Below are positions 1 through 12,804 of a DNA stretch of 64,000 nucleotides, piece by piece. The first letter of the stretch is position 1. Every line of letters starts with the position of its first letter. The position numbers and the translations under genes are program-made. Below the pieces are notes generated by a model. The model made no database searches, was not told the DNA's origin, and was given only the letters and a program-made list of their open reading frames with translations. The DNA is taken from positions 19,310,196 through 19,374,195 of the forward strand of contig NC_054873.1 in the NCBI RefSeq assembly GCF_018320785.1. The letters run 5' to 3'. Source of the stretch: Cheilinus undulatus (lineage: Eukaryota; Chordata; Actinopteri; Labriformes; Labridae).

Positions 1-1390
1 TCATGTATCTCATTGTGAGGTTAGGGTTACATCATCTGGCCCACAATGATGTGAAGCTGAGAGAGCACAGACGTATACAAATATAGCTTTTCCATTGCAT
101 CCTCGTCACTGCTGTCCTGCTTAAAGGGCAAATATGATGTCAATATTTATACTACCAAATGGAATCTGCAATCCAATTGGTTACTCTCTTCAGACAGGGG
201 GATGCACTGACCAAAACAGCCTACATTAATCCTGCTTTGGTATTTATACAAGCATCCATTTTTCTGTCCTCATGCTAAAGCATTGTTTCCCTAACTGTGA
301 TTTATCCCACAACAGGGACTAATAATAACTAACAAACACTGACATACAGTCCTGGAAAACAGATTAAAAGAGGGAAAGGAACATTTACCAGTCAGGACAG
401 TGCATAAAAAAGCCCCACGTTGGGCCTGTATCAGCAATGTGTCAGCTAAAAGCAGAATAATAGCGCTCCAAATTTACTGCTTTGTCATCAAAGATTAGAT
501 ATCTTTTCATGTTGTGTCCAGGGAACATCTTTTATACAAGAAGAGCTGAGCCCTAGGATGTTATCTGGAGGATACAGCTGTCAAGTGGTCACTTTAAGCG
601 AGAGAGATCAGAGGTTAATGGTTGAGTTAGCTATTACCTGTGTGCAAACACTGCTAAATCTGACAAAGACACAACCCTCCAGCCATAGTCTTTCTTGGAA
701 AGGTACAGACTGCTTGGCAACAAGATGCTATAATGCCTATAGCTTCTTCTAATGGTGCCGTATGGATAAGATTAGTTTCCTACTTGAGGGGGAATCAGGC
801 ACACTCACCTACAGTTTACAGCCTCCACTTACTTCCATATCAGGCAATGAAGCCGTCGTTTAGAGGCTCATAAAGGATGGTGGGCAGGCCCATCGGATGG
901 AGGAGGTGGCATCCATGGCAGAGTTAGCGTGACATACTTGTTCCTACTGTGTATGAGAGAGAGAGAGTAGTAACCACTGCATTAAGTAGTCTGACCTAAG
1001 CAGGCAGCTAAACTCTTGCCACGCAGGTCAGCCAGATCTAACATGCAACGCTTAGCATTTTCATTTGCACGAGACACGGCTGCAACAGACAGAGTATGAT
1101 GAAAGAAAGGTGTTATCCTTTTCCTTCAAAAATTCTAAGATGCTAACATGTTGATTGTTCCTCAAAATAACAAGCATCTGTTAAATGGCGTTATGGTATA
1201 TTTCCTTGTAGAAATGCATGTTTGAAGATCACTGCTCTTATTTGCTCTGCTATTTTTATTCTTCTTTGATAAATGATATACATTGGATGGAACTGGGAAG
1301 GGAGAAAAAGCAAAAATATACCCAGAGTCTTAGCTGCTACATTTTTCACACCAAACATTTGTTTTCTAACCTTGCAAAGCAAATGATATG
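1..1390. other. Gene-free stretch, nothing recognised
   Basis: AT-rich DNA downstream of AEBP2. The open frames are short, overlap on both strands and show no family resemblance. A short GA run occurs at about 956-967. Confidence 0.6.
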
Positions 1391-1718
1391 CCCATTTCCT
1401 TGTTTTTCACTGGTGAATCCATCTTTTTAAGCTCTCATCTGAACCGTTTGGTCCCAGTAGAGGCCCGGCAGAGTCATGACGTAAACAAGCAGCAGCAAGA
1501 GGCCAGTGCAATTATGGCGGGAGAGATTAGCGTGGATGCTGCTTAAGCGCCAGTTTTATCAGAACTTGACGACATTGTCACGTGTTTTGTGGCTCTGATT
1601 GGCCCGTAGAGATGTGACAGACAGAATGTTCATCCAATCACACTCCGAGTTTCTTTCAAAGCCTCTGCCTTTTTCTCAAACGTTTCCTGTTGAAGCTTTC
1701 AGATGGCGTGTCAGGTTA
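1391..1718 (+). repeat. Unclassified dispersed repeat, copy A
   Basis: This 330-bp block matches, in opposite orientation, the block at 36953-37486. Shared landmarks are TTCCTTGTTTTTCACTGG, CATCTGAACCGTTTG, TAAACAAGCAGCAGCAAGAG, TATCAGAACTTGAC, CTCTGATTGGCCCGTAGA and GTGTCAGGTTA. Copy A lacks an internal piece present in copy B and has lost the terminal hairpin. Confidence 0.75.
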
Positions 1719-2339
1719 TTTCTTTTTCTGATCAATTTTGATTAGAGATGTAAGGGTATCATTAGTACTGCAGCCTCACCGTCATGCAATGGTTAAAATG
1801 ATAGGTCTTCATGGAAAAAAGGTTTTGAAGGGAAGAAAGAACTAGTCATCATTAACCCATGCATACCCATCATCCTTTGAGCTCCACTCTGTCTCCTAGA
1901 TCTTGAAAATGGTTGCTACAAGTGGGTTAGAACAGAGTGACAAAGTATTTGAGATTGTGGAGACCCCAGCAACTTCTAAATCTGACGTGTGGAAGCATTT
2001 TGGTTTCCTGTGTGAAGAAAGAGAAAGGAGAAAAGGTGACAGACAAACAAATGCAGACACTGCTGGACTATGGTTGCACACTTGAAGGGGAAAACGAGTA
2101 ACATAGGAAGCCACTTGACAAATCAGCACCCTGAAAAAGATTGTCAAAAGTGCAAGGAGCAGAATCAGGCCTGGCCAAAGGATTCTTAAGGAAGCATTTA
2201 CAATCCCACTTCCCCAGAACAGCTAGGGCTCGACAAATCACAAGGTGTATCAGTGAATACATCGCCAAAGACCTAAAGGATTTTTGGCCCACTCTTCTCT
2301 GCAGGATTGTTTTGAATCAGCCACACTGGATGGTTTGGA

Positions 2340-3129
2340 GGCCTGTTCAAGTTCAGGTCACAGCACCTTAATTGGATTTAAGTCCAGACTTTGACTAGGT
2401 CACTCCAAAACCCTCCGTTTTTTAAGCCATTCAGAGATGGATTTGCTGGTAAGTTAAACTTCCAAATGTTCAACTTTTGTCTCGTCAGTCCACAGAATAT
2501 TTTTCTCAGAAGTCTTGGAGATCATCGAGGTGTTTTGTTGGCAAATGTTAAACAAGCCTTTGTGTTCTTTTTGGTCAGCAGTGGTTTTCACTGTGAAACT
2601 CTCCCATAGATGCCGTTTTCTGCCCAGTTTCTTTCTTATATATAATCATGAGCACTGACCTTAACTGAGTCAAGTCAGGCCTGCAGGTCTTCAGATGTTG
2701 TTCTGGGTTCTTTTGGGACCTCCTGGATGAGTTGTCCAAGCACCCTTGGGGTAATTTTGTGCTGACCACTCCTGGGAAGGTTTACCACTGTTCTGATTTT
2801 TCTCCATTTGTGGTTAATGGCTCTCACCGTGGTTCGCTGGAGTCCCAAAGCCTTAGAAATGGCTTTATAACCCTTTCTAGACTGACAAATGTCAATGACT
2901 TGTTTCTCATCTGTTCTGTTTTTATATGGCAGCATGATGTGTTGCTTTTTGATATCTTTTAGCCTAGTTCACTTTGTCTGACAGGTTCTGTTTAAACGTT
3001 TTCTGTATTCAACTGGTCTGCCAGTAATCAGGCCAGGGTGTGGCTAGTGAAATTGAACCCAGCTTTAATTTTGGTTAATCACAATTAATTCATGATTTAA
3101 CAAAGGCAGCAACTATTTTCCACAGAGGG
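2340..3129 (-). mobile_element. Tc1-like transposon remnant (lineage 1), internally deleted
   Basis: On the minus strand a frame from 2935 reads KGYKAISKALGLQRTTVRAI then HKWRK and NLPRSGQHKITPR, the N-terminal helix-turn-helix region of a Tc1 transposase. Homology continues to about 2460. The middle of the catalytic region is missing: sequence near GGATTTGCTGG is joined directly to CTTTTGTCTCGTCAG. It resumes with a Tc1 non-coding end at 2340-2440. Stops and gaps make it inactive. The outer end is near 3129 (CCACAGAGGG). Confidence 0.75.
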
Positions 3130-3569
3130 TTAGGTAGGTTAGGATGGCTTTTTTCCTCAGTAAATGAAATCATCATTCAAAATTTTGCCAGTGTATTTCC
3201 GATAAAATTTACTATTTTATCTAATACTGGGAGGAGTATCTCAGATATTCATCTTCAAATTCACCTTTACAAACCAAAACACGAAGAATCCTAAGATCCC
3301 CTGTACAGCCATTTTTAGAATATTTAGTATTGTTTATTTTGTACTAGACAGCAATCCGTTAATATTCACTGTGACTTGTACTCAGCACGCTGCTGTGTAA
3401 ACAAAGAAACATGCTGGCGTACATCACCTGAGTGTTTAACACACTTGATAAATCATGCATGCACTCTACTTCCTGTCAGAAAACATATGGCAATGATGGG
3501 CTTCTATCTTAAGAGGAGACACTGCCTAGAGTGAGCAGAAACTAAAGAAAAAGAGCTGTAGATAAGATA

Positions 3570-3850
3570 AGATTTTATTGTTCGACTGCTCAGAAATGTG
3601 TCCTGCATCACCATGCTCATCAGTCATCACAATACAATTACATCATATATATAAATATATATATTTGGGATGGAAGATATTATCTGCCTGATATTGGTAT
3701 CAGCAGATATGAGCTAAAAAAGGCAAATATTGGTATCAGCAGATATCAAAAGCTCTGCTGATATTTACATCCGATATTTTGGTGTGAATATCAGCATATC
3801 ACTGTAAATTTGGCCATATATACTCATAAATCAATGGAGTTTTAGACTGG
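3570..3850. repeat. AT-rich repeat with internal direct repeats
   Basis: A GATAAGATAAGATTTTATTG stretch at about 3563-3582 is followed by an (AT)-rich run at 3645-3664. Two copies of ATATTGGTATCAGCAGATAT then occur at 3691-3710 and 3727-3746. The GATATTGG/CCGATATT motifs resemble non-autonomous hAT-type repeats of fish, but no ends could be set. Confidence 0.4.
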
Positions 3851-3906
3851 ACCAACAGACCTATGTAAGCTGAGATCTTTGACTTTATTCATCCTCATTC
3901 TTTAAA

Positions 3907-3975
3907 CTTAAAGGAGACATATTATGCAAAAATCACTTTTTCAGGCTTTTCTTACAAAAATATGTGCCCCCCAAT
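3907..3975 (+). repeat. Solo end of the GACATATTATGC MITE family
   Basis: The sequence AAAGGAGACATATTATGC and the following 50 bases match the reverse complement of the right end of the element at 7686-8226. Only this one end is present. Confidence 0.55.
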
Positions 3976-4556
3976 ATCATGCATCCCTAATATATAAATT
4001 ATATGTGTGTACAAAGAAGGGAGCAGGTAATGGACAGAGGAAGAGAGAGAAAAAGAGAGATCACACAGATTGCTGGGCAGAAAGTCAAACAAATCTGGAA
4101 AAAGGAAAGGTGCAAGAGGCAGAATGTTTATCAAATTATTAGAGAAAATGTACAACAAATAAGCCTCAATTACCCAACTGACACTAACCAACCCATATGT
4201 TTATGAAGATGTCAGTGCCATCACACATACTCTGCACTGGTTAGTGAATAACTATAAATAAATCCATCTGCCATTAAACTGCAGACATTTTAGTTTTATT
4301 CCTTCTTTCACAAGAAAAAGATTTCAAGGTAAAACCTCCTTACTTTTATCCGAAAGTCAGAAGCAGTTAAAGTGCCTTATAAAGGCAAGAAAGCTGCAAA
4401 GAATAAAGGCATTAGACGTGTTTTAAAATTTGCATCAATAAACAGTGAAGGCTACAGAAGAGAACTTCTTTCCTTTATCATCTCTGCCCTTTACAGGTCC
4501 AGTCTCAAAAATGCACTACTATGTTCACTTTTGAGTCACAGTTTAATTAGCCATAA

Positions 4557-4925
4557 CTATATTTCATCGAGAGTGCAGGCTAAGAGATGGGAAAAAGTGA
4601 TCTCTTGAGCTCTGTCAGAGTGACCATCAGGTTCTTGCTCACCTCTCTTTGCAAGGCCCTGCCCCAACCAATTGCTCAGTTCAACCAGACGACCAGCTCT
4701 CGGAAGAGTCCTGGCTGTGCCAAACTTCTTCCATTTGAGAAGCATGGAGGCTACTGTTTTCTTGGGAACCATCAGAGCAGCAGACTTTTTTGTAGCCATC
4801 CCCAGATCTGTGCCAACAATCCTGTCTCTGAGCTCTGCAGGCAGTTCCTTTAACCTCATGGCTTGTTTTTTTCTGATATGCAGTCCTGTCAGAGGATGTT
4901 TTGTTTCAAGAAATCAAATTTTCTG
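4557..4925 (-). mobile_element. Tc1-like transposase N-terminal remnant (lineage 2)
   Basis: A minus-strand frame from 4859 starts MRLKELPAELRDRIVG and contains VPKKTVASMLLKWKKFGTAR then LPRAGR, the paired-like DNA-binding part of a Tc1 transposase. It differs clearly from the lineage at 2340-3129. It is cut off after about 100 codons and no catalytic region follows. Confidence 0.7.
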
Positions 4926-7685
4926 ACAAAGTTAGAGACAGATTATCATGAAAAAGAGAGGTATTCTTTCAGTTAATAAACTTGATTCTACACTTCAGGT
5001 CACAGTGGTTCAGCATAGGAAGTGCAACACAACAAAAAGACAAGCCACTTACGGGCTTCTTTCATATCAGAACAAGTGATGAAAATAACTGGTGGTTGCT
5101 CTCGGTTTCTTTAAAATAAATAACATCCCCTTAATATTATAGTGACAAGAAATCACTGTGAGGATCTGGCAGTATAAAGAAGAGTATCAGTATCATACTT
5201 CAAGCAGATAGCTGAGAGCAAAAAGCAAAGTGACAGCTCTATGAGGAAGCTGGAAGTGTAGTTTTCATTCTGAGGCTGAGGATGATCTAAAGCAACCTGA
5301 CAGGGGAATTGGTTAAAAGGCAGACAAGAAGCTTGACATTATTTCCATATGTTGACCTCAGTCATACATAACCTCCATCCTCTAGAGGAACGCACAGGAG
5401 ATACATTATTTTCCTAAGGATCGAGATCCTCCATTTCACATGTGGTAAAAGGGAAGCCGGCGCTGGGCATAGCTAATGTGCCTTTACTAATTGGTTCTCC
5501 CTAGGGATTGGGTTCAGAACCCAGAAAACAGCCCTTACCATTTATTTCTGCATCCGTCATCAGCACACCGCAATCACTATCATCTGATCCGCTTCCCTTG
5601 ACCCTCATGAATCAGCTGGTCAGCCAGCCGCGATTAAGATGCAGTGTCAAAACTGAGAAGACTAAAGTGCCGTGTGGAATAAAAGATGCTCATGTTGGAC
5701 CGGAGTCAAGAATGTATCCCCTCAGGATGCTAAATTCAGCTTGTAGAAAACTGTTTTTGTATTGGAATAAACCAAGATAAATCTTGTGAATGTTAATTAA
5801 TTCTCATGTCATCTTATGTACTAAAAAACTAAAAACTGCTGATTTACAGATATTCTAGTAAGAATAAATAAATACAATGAGGATAAATCACTAGCAAAGG
5901 TCAGAAACATAAATTCTCCTTGGCCAGGACTTGGAGTATAGTCCTTTTATGTTTATAGTTGCAATTTTTTGCTGAATGATGACCACCAGCTGGAGGTTGT
6001 TCACTCTTGTTTCTTTATCCTTTCTTATCGTTTACACAAAGAACCCAAAAAATATAAGAACAAAATGTCATGTAATACATAAGAACATTTGTTGAAGAAA
6101 ACTTTTGCTTCAAGCTGAAATAGGAAAATCAAAACAGCCCAATTTCATATATACTGCTGTTTCTTAAACTGCAGGAATTGTGTTGACAACATATGGTGAA
6201 ATACATTAATCTAGGATGTGATTTTAATGTACAGCTTAAAAGTCTGATAGTAGATTGGAGAGGATGCTGGGTAAACGGCTAGATGGCCATCAGACACCAT
6301 GACACCCTGAATGTTGAAACAGTCATGATTGAGTGTTGTACAGGCACAGAGACAGAGCCTGACATGAACTCATGAATGTAAACCTTCCTATTGCTTGCAG
6401 GTCAGCTGTAGTGAAGACTTACATAACTTCAGCAGACTGACTTTCCCCCTTCTTAGGATCACACCATCATATCTCTAAACGTTTTGCACACTGCAAATTA
6501 TTTAGTGTTTACCAAGATTTAAAAACTTCGATTAAGAAGTGTTAAATAATTTATCTTGTTTTAAAAGTTAATTTCTTATTTTAAGTGTGTAACCTTATAG
6601 TAAAATTTTAAATCAAGCATGATTATATCTTTTTTGTCACAATTAGCTAGGAAGTCCTTAAACTAAGTAAATAGCTCTTAAAATAAGCTACATTAGTTCT
6701 CTCATCCACAGTCTCATCAAAATAGATCATGTTTCAAGATTCAGTAACAAACTCAAGTTGCTTGAAACACACAAAAAGCATCAGCTAGTCCATGGTGTAC
6801 CCCGCCTCGCTTGCTTGCTATTCCACATGTTTCTGTTATTTGCTTAAATCACTCACCGGGTTGATCTTAGGTCTAATTTCAAAGTTACAGAGGCCTGAAT
6901 TTCGAAAGATACTTCACCTGAAAAATGTTGATGTAGAACTGAGATGGTTGAGAGACAACAGAGCATTATTTCAATTTTGATTCTTCCTGTTTTTCTTTTG
7001 GATTGTCTTATCTTCCTTTGGCATTAAAACTTTTTTTTGTATGATAATTGCCATTTGCTCTTCAGTGCAAAAGTTATGTTAAAATGTCTTTGTTTGAGCC
7101 ATGAAAAGGTCTTGAATGTTGTCAGGCTGATGACTGACAAACTGATGACTGGGGCTGCAAAATATTAGAAATATATATGCTTATATTGAGTATACTTCAC
7201 TTATTTTTATGCTTACTTATTTCTAGATTTAACAATCTGGTTTCATGAAATCTTGCCAAGTCAAATTATCTCACTGCACTGGCAGATAATTTCACTTGAT
7301 TCAGACTCAGACTAGAGTCATTTTTTTTTTCTTAAATCTAGACAGATCATTGTTGCAGTGCAGTAGGACTGGAGAGTCTGGATAGCAGTACTACCTGAAT
7401 GTTTTTTTGCCAGGCCCAGCTTTGGAAGATGGAAACCTGTGTACACTGAAAACCTATCTGCTACAGGTAGAATGTGTTAAAAGGAAGGAGGTTGACTCTC
7501 TCTTTGACAACCATTGTCGTACAGGTGAAGCTGCAGGGTGAGAAGAACACAAACCTGCTAGGCAAGACAATGCACTTTTTTTTCCCTTATCCTTGGGTTG
7601 TCCTCCCCTCCACCATTACCTGACTCTGGATATCATTGCTGTAGAGGATGCTAACAAGAAGGGTTTAAAATGAATAGTGGACAAT
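4926..7685. other. Gene-free stretch, nothing recognised
   Basis: No gene or mobile-element similarity recognised. A slightly more complex block at about 5450-5650 has mixed base composition and could be a conserved non-coding element, but that cannot be judged without alignment. Confidence 0.5.
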
Positions 7686-8226
7686 TTCAAGGAGACATAT
7701 TTTACCATTTTTAGGCATTTATATTGGTCTCAGAGGTCTCACAAACATGCCTGTAAAGTTGGTTGTTAAAAAATAAACCCTCCAGTATTGGGTTTTGCAT
7801 GTTGAAAAACTCTTCTGTTTCAGCCCTGCTCAAAGCAAGATGTTTCTGTGTCTGTAGCTTTAAATGTTACTGAGCTGTCTGACTCCGCCCCTCTCAGGAA
7901 ATGGATGTGGCTCTCCTGATCCTCCTCTCAGCTGCCAGCTGAGAGGAGGATCAGGAAAGAAGTGCGGAGCTTTCTTCCAAGCAGGGAGGGCCAACTGAAC
8001 CTAGGGTGTGGTGCTAACCCCCCACATGACCTCACGAGGGGAAAATCTGAGAACGGCTTGTTTTAGCTTAATTTTCTGAAAAGAGGAGAAAGAGAGGGGG
8101 GAGGGAATGGATTTTACTGGTACTTGAGGGGATTGTGGACAGGCCAGGGACACATATTTTTGTTAGAAAAGGCTGTTTGTTTGTTTTTTTGTTGTTGTTT
8201 TTTTGCATAATATGTCCCCTTTAAAG
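7686..8226. mobile_element. MITE with GACATATTATGC-type inverted ends
   Basis: The left end reads CAAGGAGACATATTTTA and the right end, reverse-complemented, reads CTTTAAAGGGGACATATTATG, an imperfect terminal inverted repeat. There is no coding capacity. The interior contains a long palindrome at 7914-7956. A partial relative is at 3907-3975. Confidence 0.6.
7914..7956. repeat. 43-bp perfect palindrome with a one-base centre
   Basis: The left arm contains CCTGATCCTCCTCTCAGCTG (7915-7934), the centre is a single C at 7935, and the right arm 7936-7955 is its exact reverse complement; one more T/A pair extends it on each side. It lies inside the MITE at 7686-8226. Confidence 0.9.
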
Positions 8227-8316
8227 AACTGGCTGATGTTATGTTTAGGTTGTATATTGATCACCTTGACTACCTTATCTAAATTGTTGTGCAGAGGTAT
8301 GGTGAAATTAGCTACA

Positions 8317-9355
8317 CTATAGGGACAAAAGTATTTGGCCACACCTGTTTATTGTTGAATTCAGGTGTTTCAATCAGACCCGTTGCCACAGGCGTGTAAA
8401 ATCAAACATCTACTCATGCAGTCTCCTTTTACAAACATTTATGATACAAATGGATCGTTCTGAAGAGCTCAGTGACTTCAAGCGTGGTACTGTGATGGAT
8501 GCCGCCTTTGCAATAAGACAGTTTGGGAAATCTCATCCCTTCATTCCACAGTCAACTGTAAGTTGAATGGAAGACCATGCAAAATTACAAAGCAAGGTCA
8601 ACAACTGCTAAGATGTTGCGTTTGAGTTACAGACTTCCACTGGCATTAATGTAAGCACAAAAACTGTGGGGCAGGAGCTTCATGGAATGGGTATCCATGG
8701 CCCAGCAGCTGCATTCAAACCTCAATTCACCAAGTCCAATGCCGAGCTTTGGATGGAGTGGTGTATAGCATGCAAGCAGTGGTTTGGCAGCCATATGGGT
8801 GAGTCTGGGTTTGGCATTACCTATTTGACTGCACTGTGCCAACAGTGAAGTTTGGTGGAGGAGGGACAATAGTATGGGGTTGTTTTTCAGGGTTTGGGCA
8901 AGGCCCCTTATCTCCAGGGAAGGGGAATCTTAATGCTTCAGCATACCAAGACATTTTGGACATTGCTATGCTTCCAACTATGTGGCAACAGTTTTGGGAA
9001 GGCCCTTTTCTAGTCCAACATGACTGTGCCCCAGTGCATAAAGCAAGGATTATGACTGGCTCACACAGACCCCCTTACCTCAACCCAATCTTGCACCTTT
9101 GGGATGAACTGGAGACTGTGAGCCAGGCCCTCTCGTACAACATCAGTGCCTGACCTAATTACTGCTCTACAGAATGAATGGGCACATCCACAAAAACACT
9201 CCAAATCTTGTTGAAAGCTTTCCAAGAAGAGAGAAGGGTGTTATAGCTGCAAAAAGGGCAGGGGGACTCCATTTTAAAGTACATGTATTTGAAAACAATG
9301 TAATTACAGTCCCTGTTGGTATGATGGTCAAGCAGCCAAATACTTTTGTCCATAG
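8317..9355 (+). mobile_element. Tc1/mariner element (lineage 3), degenerate
   Basis: The ends are CTATAGGGACAAAAGTATTT and the inverse of AAATACTTTTGTCCATAG, so the element is essentially full length at 1.04 kb. The transposase on the plus strand starts at 8450 (MDRSEELSDFKRGTV) and is broken by stops and frame changes. A 105-codon piece from 8836 reads [32 protein letters not shown] and HLWDELE, which correspond to the second aspartate and the glutamate of the DDE catalytic triad. Inactive. Confidence 0.85.
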
Positions 9356-9399
9356 AATGTATAAAACCTCACTTCAACCATTTTTCATACTGCATAAAA

Positions 9400-9457
9400 A
9401 CCCTTATCCTAACCCTAACCACTTAGGTTGACAGGGTTAGAGGATTAGGGTTAAGGT
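9400..9457. repeat. Telomere-like interstitial motifs
   Basis: Irregular copies of CCCTAACC and TTAGGGTT occur at about 9405-9420 and 9445-9453, between the Tc1 element and the MITE. They are too few and irregular to call an interstitial telomere tract. Confidence 0.4.
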
Positions 9458-10144
9458 AAGGCCGGCCCACACGAGACGATTTTTTAATCTGAAACGATCA
9501 TAAAACTGTGAGAGACCACAGACTTCAGAACAATTTCCAAAGATTTTTCAACTTTCAACTCTGAACGCACACACTAGACGACTCATCCAGACTGTCAGAT
9601 CACTGGAGACCACACACCTGCTGACCTTCCCACGAGCCCGCATGATCACGACTTCAGAAAAAAAAAAAATAATAAACACAGATATCTGTCGATACCATCA
9701 TGCTGTCTCTCCACAACAGGCTGTCCTGGCGTATGTTACAGGTGCAGCAACAATCATAAAACAGGGGAAAGACTAAGGACGAAATCCTGGCTGGAATTAA
9801 GGTACAGTTGTGTTTATGGCTGTGAGTGGTGAAAGTATGTATGATTCGTATGGTGACGCTACCCGGTGTGCTGGCTCTCATTGGTTGTTGTGGGTACTCC
9901 GTCAGCAGCACTTCGACCTAGAATCGTGAATATCAAATATGTTTGATATTTACGATCTGGTCTGGGAGGCTATGATGCAATTTGGAGCAGTAAATGAATC
10001 GTGTTGACACCACACAAATGTAGACTACTCAGACAAATAATCATTTGCGACGAGGCTCCAGTAGGTATACGCCCCCACGATCATCGGGGGAGGCAAATCT
10101 TGGCTGAAATCGGGCTTAAAATCCTGTAGTGTGTGGCCGGCCTT
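9458..10144. mobile_element. MITE with AAGGCCGGCC inverted ends
   Basis: The left end AAGGCCGGCCCACAC is matched at the right by the inverse AAGGCCGGCCACACAC. The 687-bp element has no coding capacity. It contains a 15-bp stem (9922-9955, arms ATCGTGAATATCAAA and its inverse with one mismatch). No clean target duplication could be assigned. Confidence 0.65.
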
Positions 10145-12771
10145 AGGGTAATATACCACCTAATTTCCAGAGAATTGCCACAATATTAAGAGGGATTACT
10201 TGATAATTAATACATTATTTATAGTTAAACACTTCCTAAATATTATCATATTTCTGAGTTATTAATGGAAAAAATACAAACCATTCTATCATTTCCACTT
10301 ATTACTATAAAATAACTAGAAAATCAGGGCCCACAAAAAAGTGCTACCTTATTTTTTTTTCAATTATACAACAATCATCCACATACATACGTTAATACAT
10401 ATGTGCACATAATACCCATAGTCCCTTTGGTAACCTGAAAAGAAAAAGCTGCAGCAATGCTCTTCAAAATCAGAGCCAAACAGAGGAAATACTAGATACC
10501 ACTCTGCAAGGCTACCTGGTGGATAACGAACTAGACATCACAACTGAGCACAGATCGACAAGATTACATCCTGGTGTTGACAGGAGGGGGGTCAACATTC
10601 AGAGCCACTTCAGGATGGATTACTGACCATTCCTCCATGCAGTCGGCACAAACAGAAAAGTCCAAAGCTGTCAAAATATATATGTGTAGACGATGCTCAA
10701 ACAAATGAATAAGCCATCAGAATGGATAACACAAGGAGATGAAGATATGGATGGACAGGTGGCGTCAAAACACAGGAACTGCAGTGTCTCAGATGGACTC
10801 GAAAGTGAGACAAAGAGAATGAAAACCACTCAGTGAAAAGACCATTAGGGCTTCATGCTGGAGCAAAGGAATCAAAAACATGATGGAAAGTCAATTAAAC
10901 CACAACTACAAAGGAAGACTTAGGAGACTTATGAATGCTCTTGTGGCTGCCCTCTCTCTCTCTGCAGACACACTTCAAGTGTGTGCTTGCTGCAGCTCCC
11001 TGCTAGAATCCCTTATAAGGGCTTTTGTCAAACAGATGCAAACTAGCATGTTTGTGTAATGTGATTCTTAGAATGCAATTACCATCTGCAAAGCTTGTTA
11101 GTGCACATGAAAAAGGTATTAGTTGAGCAGCACTTGGATGCTGAAACATGGATGGATATTTTTAGAGGATGAAATTCAGACATTTATCAGATGATTTGCA
11201 GCCTATGGTAAACCACAATGATGAATCTGCCAATAGCACAATGCCACTAATAGGGACAACAAGTCACACTCCTTCCCCTTCCTAACCATTTCTTTCTTTG
11301 AAATATGCAAAGCTGTGAGGAAAAACAATCCATGTCCTGGATTTAGAGCTGCAGCTCATGGCTTTTGTTCTTGAAGTAATGCCTTCATTCATTACTGAGA
11401 AAGCAGAGCATGCAGCCAAAGCAAAGGGAAGATGTTTTCTGCACAATGAAAAACTCCTATGGATGAATTAGGGCTGAGTGTTAGCAGAGCTGCAGAAGAT
11501 GGAGGAGAGCAGCAGAACCGCAGATCCACTGGAAGACACTCGCAGAAAGTCACACATGACAAATGGAGTGGCTAAATGAGGTTCATATGTCACCAAACAG
11601 AATGTGCTTCCACTAATGCTGTAACTAAGATTAATACTAGAGAAGGTGACATCAGTGAATTCCCATCTGCAAACATGCTATGATTTATCCAAAACAAAAG
11701 TAGTTTATCAAGGGTATTTCCAGTGGAGATGGAGGGGAAATGGATCGGCTTCATACTGGGTGTGAGAGGAGATGAAGGAGGAAAACTCATCTCTTGGGTT
11801 GAGTGAACAGACGTCACTTCAGGGCATCCCAGCGTTTCCTTCACAGACAGGCTGAGCCAGGATTAGGGTTCTGCAGGCGAAGCTGCTGTCCCCTTTCTAA
11901 ATCTGCCTGCCAGTCTCTCCATCAATCATCAGTACGCTCCAAATGATGTCACTCCTGAAGTCATGGTTAGGACTAACCTTGGTAACAATGTGATAAACAT
12001 CCTGTGACAAATCACATGAGGGGAATGCTGTAAAAAACATTGTGCTAAAGAGAAATGGGACATAAACATGCCTAGTGCAGTGGCAGGGATTTTTTTTGAC
12101 TTTGTATTGTTTTTAAAGGTGGTTTTGTGTGAAAATGAAACAGCTATAAAGTGATGAACAACTTCAGGGTTTCATATCCAGGCTATGATGTAAGAATGAA
12201 ACAACATGAAACAGTGAATAAATGTCTCTTATTTTGAAGGGCAGTTATTATGATGCCTCTTTCAGCACTTAATAGTGAAGTGTTTGATTTGGGGTAAGGG
12301 TTCTAAAATAACAAAAGCAAAAAAAAAAAAACAAGCTTACATACATTTAAAGTCTAAGTGGTAAGAAACACAGATGCCATGCCTCTAAAGAAAACAGAAA
12401 GTTTTACTGGCATTCCACTGTGAGCACGTTTTGCAGAAAACACTGCAGATTCCTCAGAAAGGGCCAGTCTGTCTAAGACAAATATTGATCATTAATTGTG
12501 AGGAGCACAGCAGATATAGCCAACTTCCTGTTTGAAATCTCGACTCCAATCTTTCAGTCACAGCCAAATGGTCTGTTATTAATTAGCATAGCATTGTCGA
12601 CACAACTGTGGGAATGTGGGGAAGGTCTATTCAACTGTCACAGTACATGCTTATCCGTGAGAACTTCCTGTACACAGATGGCTTTAAATCTATGATCCTG
12701 TGAAAAGTCTTAAAACTTACTTATCAAACCGTTACCTAAATAAATGGATAGTTTGATTTTGTTTGTACAGC

Positions 12772-12804
<33 letters not shown>

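Noticed and set aside
9400..9457. Interstitial telomere array
   Set aside because: Only a few irregular TTAGGG-like words, within chance range for such sequence.
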